From contig DGUQ01000017.1 in assembly GCA_002394725.1 (NCBI GenBank), forward strand, positions 1 to 5,598: a stretch of 5,598 nt of DNA. The letters run 5' to 3'. Below are positions 4,889 through 5,598 of the stretch, piece by piece. This DNA is from Ruminococcaceae bacterium UBA4306 (GTDB lineage Bacteria; Bacillota; Clostridia; Oscillospirales; Acutalibacteraceae). The notes under the pieces are model-generated. The model was given only the letters and a program-made list of their open reading frames with translations, did no database searches and had not been told where the DNA came from. Every line of letters begins with the position of its first letter. The first letter of the stretch is position 1. The position numbers and the translations under genes were made by a program.

Positions 4889-5542
4889 ATGCGTCTTATG
4901 CCTGCTTTACCGGAAAGTATCTTTGATGTTTGTTATCTGGCTTTTGCCGTCATCAGCGGCGTCCTCCTGCTCCGATACGCCAACGGCAGAAGGGACGTCC
5001 GCCTGTTCGGCCTAATGGCGCTGATCCTCGGCTGCGGCGACGCGTTCCATCTGGTGCCGCGTATCCTCAACTACTGGATCGACGGCGACTTTACCGCCGC
5101 GCTCGGCATCGGCAAGCTCGTCACCTCCGTTACGATGACCGTCTTTTATCTGCTGATGGAGTACGCGCGGCGTGAACGCTACCGGATCAAGGGTGAAAAG
5201 CCCGTGCTCATCGTCCTTTGGATCAGTACGATCAGCCGTATCGCGCTGTGCTGTTTTCCGCAAAACGGCTGGACGAGCGCCGAACCCTCTCTGCTGTGGG
5301 GCATCATCCGCAACATCCCGTTCGTCATCATGGGCGTGATGACCGTGATCCTTTGGCTGCGCTCCGCAAAAGAGGATAAACCGCTCAAATGGATGTGGCT
5401 GGCGGTCACGCTGAGCTTTCTGTTCTATCTGCCCGTTGTACTGTGGGCGCAGGCGATCCCGATGATCGGTATGCTGATGCTCCCGAAAACCTGTATGTAC
5501 ATCTGGATGATCGTCATGTTCCGAAAATCCGCCCATTCTTAA
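4889..5542 (+). CDS. seven-helix integral membrane protein of unknown function
   Basis: 217 residues from the preferred ATG at 4889 (224 from 4868). Almost the whole chain is membrane-embedded: helices at about 11-28, 39-59, 71-93, 105-123, 136-157, 167-187 and 191-211. Loop charge gives an unambiguous orientation. RYANGRRDVR, RRERYRIKGEK and RSAKEDKPLK lie inside, and NYWIDGDF and PQNGWTSAEP outside, so the N-terminus faces out and the C-terminus (FRKSAHS) in. The second helix carries a polar stretch, GCGDAFHLVPR (48-58), with Asp51, His54 and Arg58; such residues inside a helix suggest a ligand, metal or ion site. I cannot assign a family or function. Seven helices with the N-terminus out is the topology of heptahelical receptors and rhodopsins, but I see no retinal-binding lysine pattern in the last helix, and topology alone is not homology. 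No clear promoter was found, so it may be co-transcribed with the upstream gene. Confidence 0.83.
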   Translation: MRLMPALPESIFDVCYLAFAVISGVLLLRYANGRRDVRLFGLMALILGCGDAFHLVPRILNYWIDGDFTAALGIGKLVTSVTMTVFYLLMEYARRERYRIKGEKPVLIVLWISTISRIALCCFPQNGWTSAEPSLLWGIIRNIPFVIMGVMTVILWLRSAKEDKPLKWMWLAVTLSFLFYLPVVLWAQAIPMIGMLMLPKTCMYIWMIVMFRKSAHS

Positions 5543-5598
5543 CCAAATCTTTAGAATCATTACCCTATAAAAGCCTTCTCCTCGCCGGAAGCGGCTCC
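5543..5598. other. short 3' intergenic stretch, possible incomplete hairpin
   Basis: No gene seen. AGCC-TTC (5572-5578) can pair with GAA (5588-5590) and GGCT (5593-5596) with a two-base bulge. It might be the start of a terminator for the seven-helix gene, but any T run would fall outside the window. Confidence 0.25.

Noticed and set aside
5012..5560. 182-codon open frame on the minus strand, rich in His, Asp and Arg
   Set aside because: This composition is typical of the antisense of a hydrophobic membrane protein. It lies opposite the seven-helix gene, which has a good start site and a coherent topology.

Overview
The window looks like ordinary chromosome from a Gram-positive Clostridia-type bacterium. 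I lean towards the Ruminococcus/Oscillospiraceae side, by inference only. The reasons are a mixed base composition with AT-rich intergenic gaps, strong purine-rich ribosome binding sites, textbook sigma-A promoters, and membrane proteins of Firmicutes type. I see no tRNA, rRNA, transposase, CRISPR array, phage gene or attachment site. No gene-free stretch exceeds about 300 bases; the longest runs from about 4072 to 4331 and holds two divergent promoters.

Layout. Positions 1-1098 (minus strand) hold a two-gene NAD unit: a nicotinamidase (pncA), followed 10 bases later by an ammonia-dependent NAD synthetase (nadE) cut by the window edge. A near-consensus promoter at 1132-1160 drives it, and an 11-bp palindrome overlaps its -10 box. 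Positions 1211-2454 (minus) hold a single-gene unit for a membrane-anchored HAD-family phosphatase, with its own promoter and terminator. Positions 2555-4169 (minus) hold another single-gene unit for a multi-spanning YdcF/DUF218 membrane protein. Its promoter position shows that the longest open frame starts too early; the likely start is 4071.

On the plus strand, a divergent promoter at 4257-4285 drives a 155-residue soluble protein of unknown function. A strong hairpin terminator follows at 4809-4847. Then comes a 217-residue seven-helix membrane protein of unknown function for which I find no convincing promoter, so it may depend on read-through past that hairpin.

How the genes work together. 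Only pncA and nadE form a clear pathway pair: nicotinamide is deamidated to nicotinate, and nicotinate adenine dinucleotide is later amidated to NAD. The other four genes are mostly punctuated one by one and show no evidence of forming a system. Two (HAD, YdcF) are probably envelope-associated, one (4889-5542) is an unknown seven-helix protein, and one (4332-4799) is a small cytosolic unknown. I found no convincing new multi-gene system. The best leads are the two unknown plus-strand genes and the unusual architecture of the HAD and YdcF proteins.
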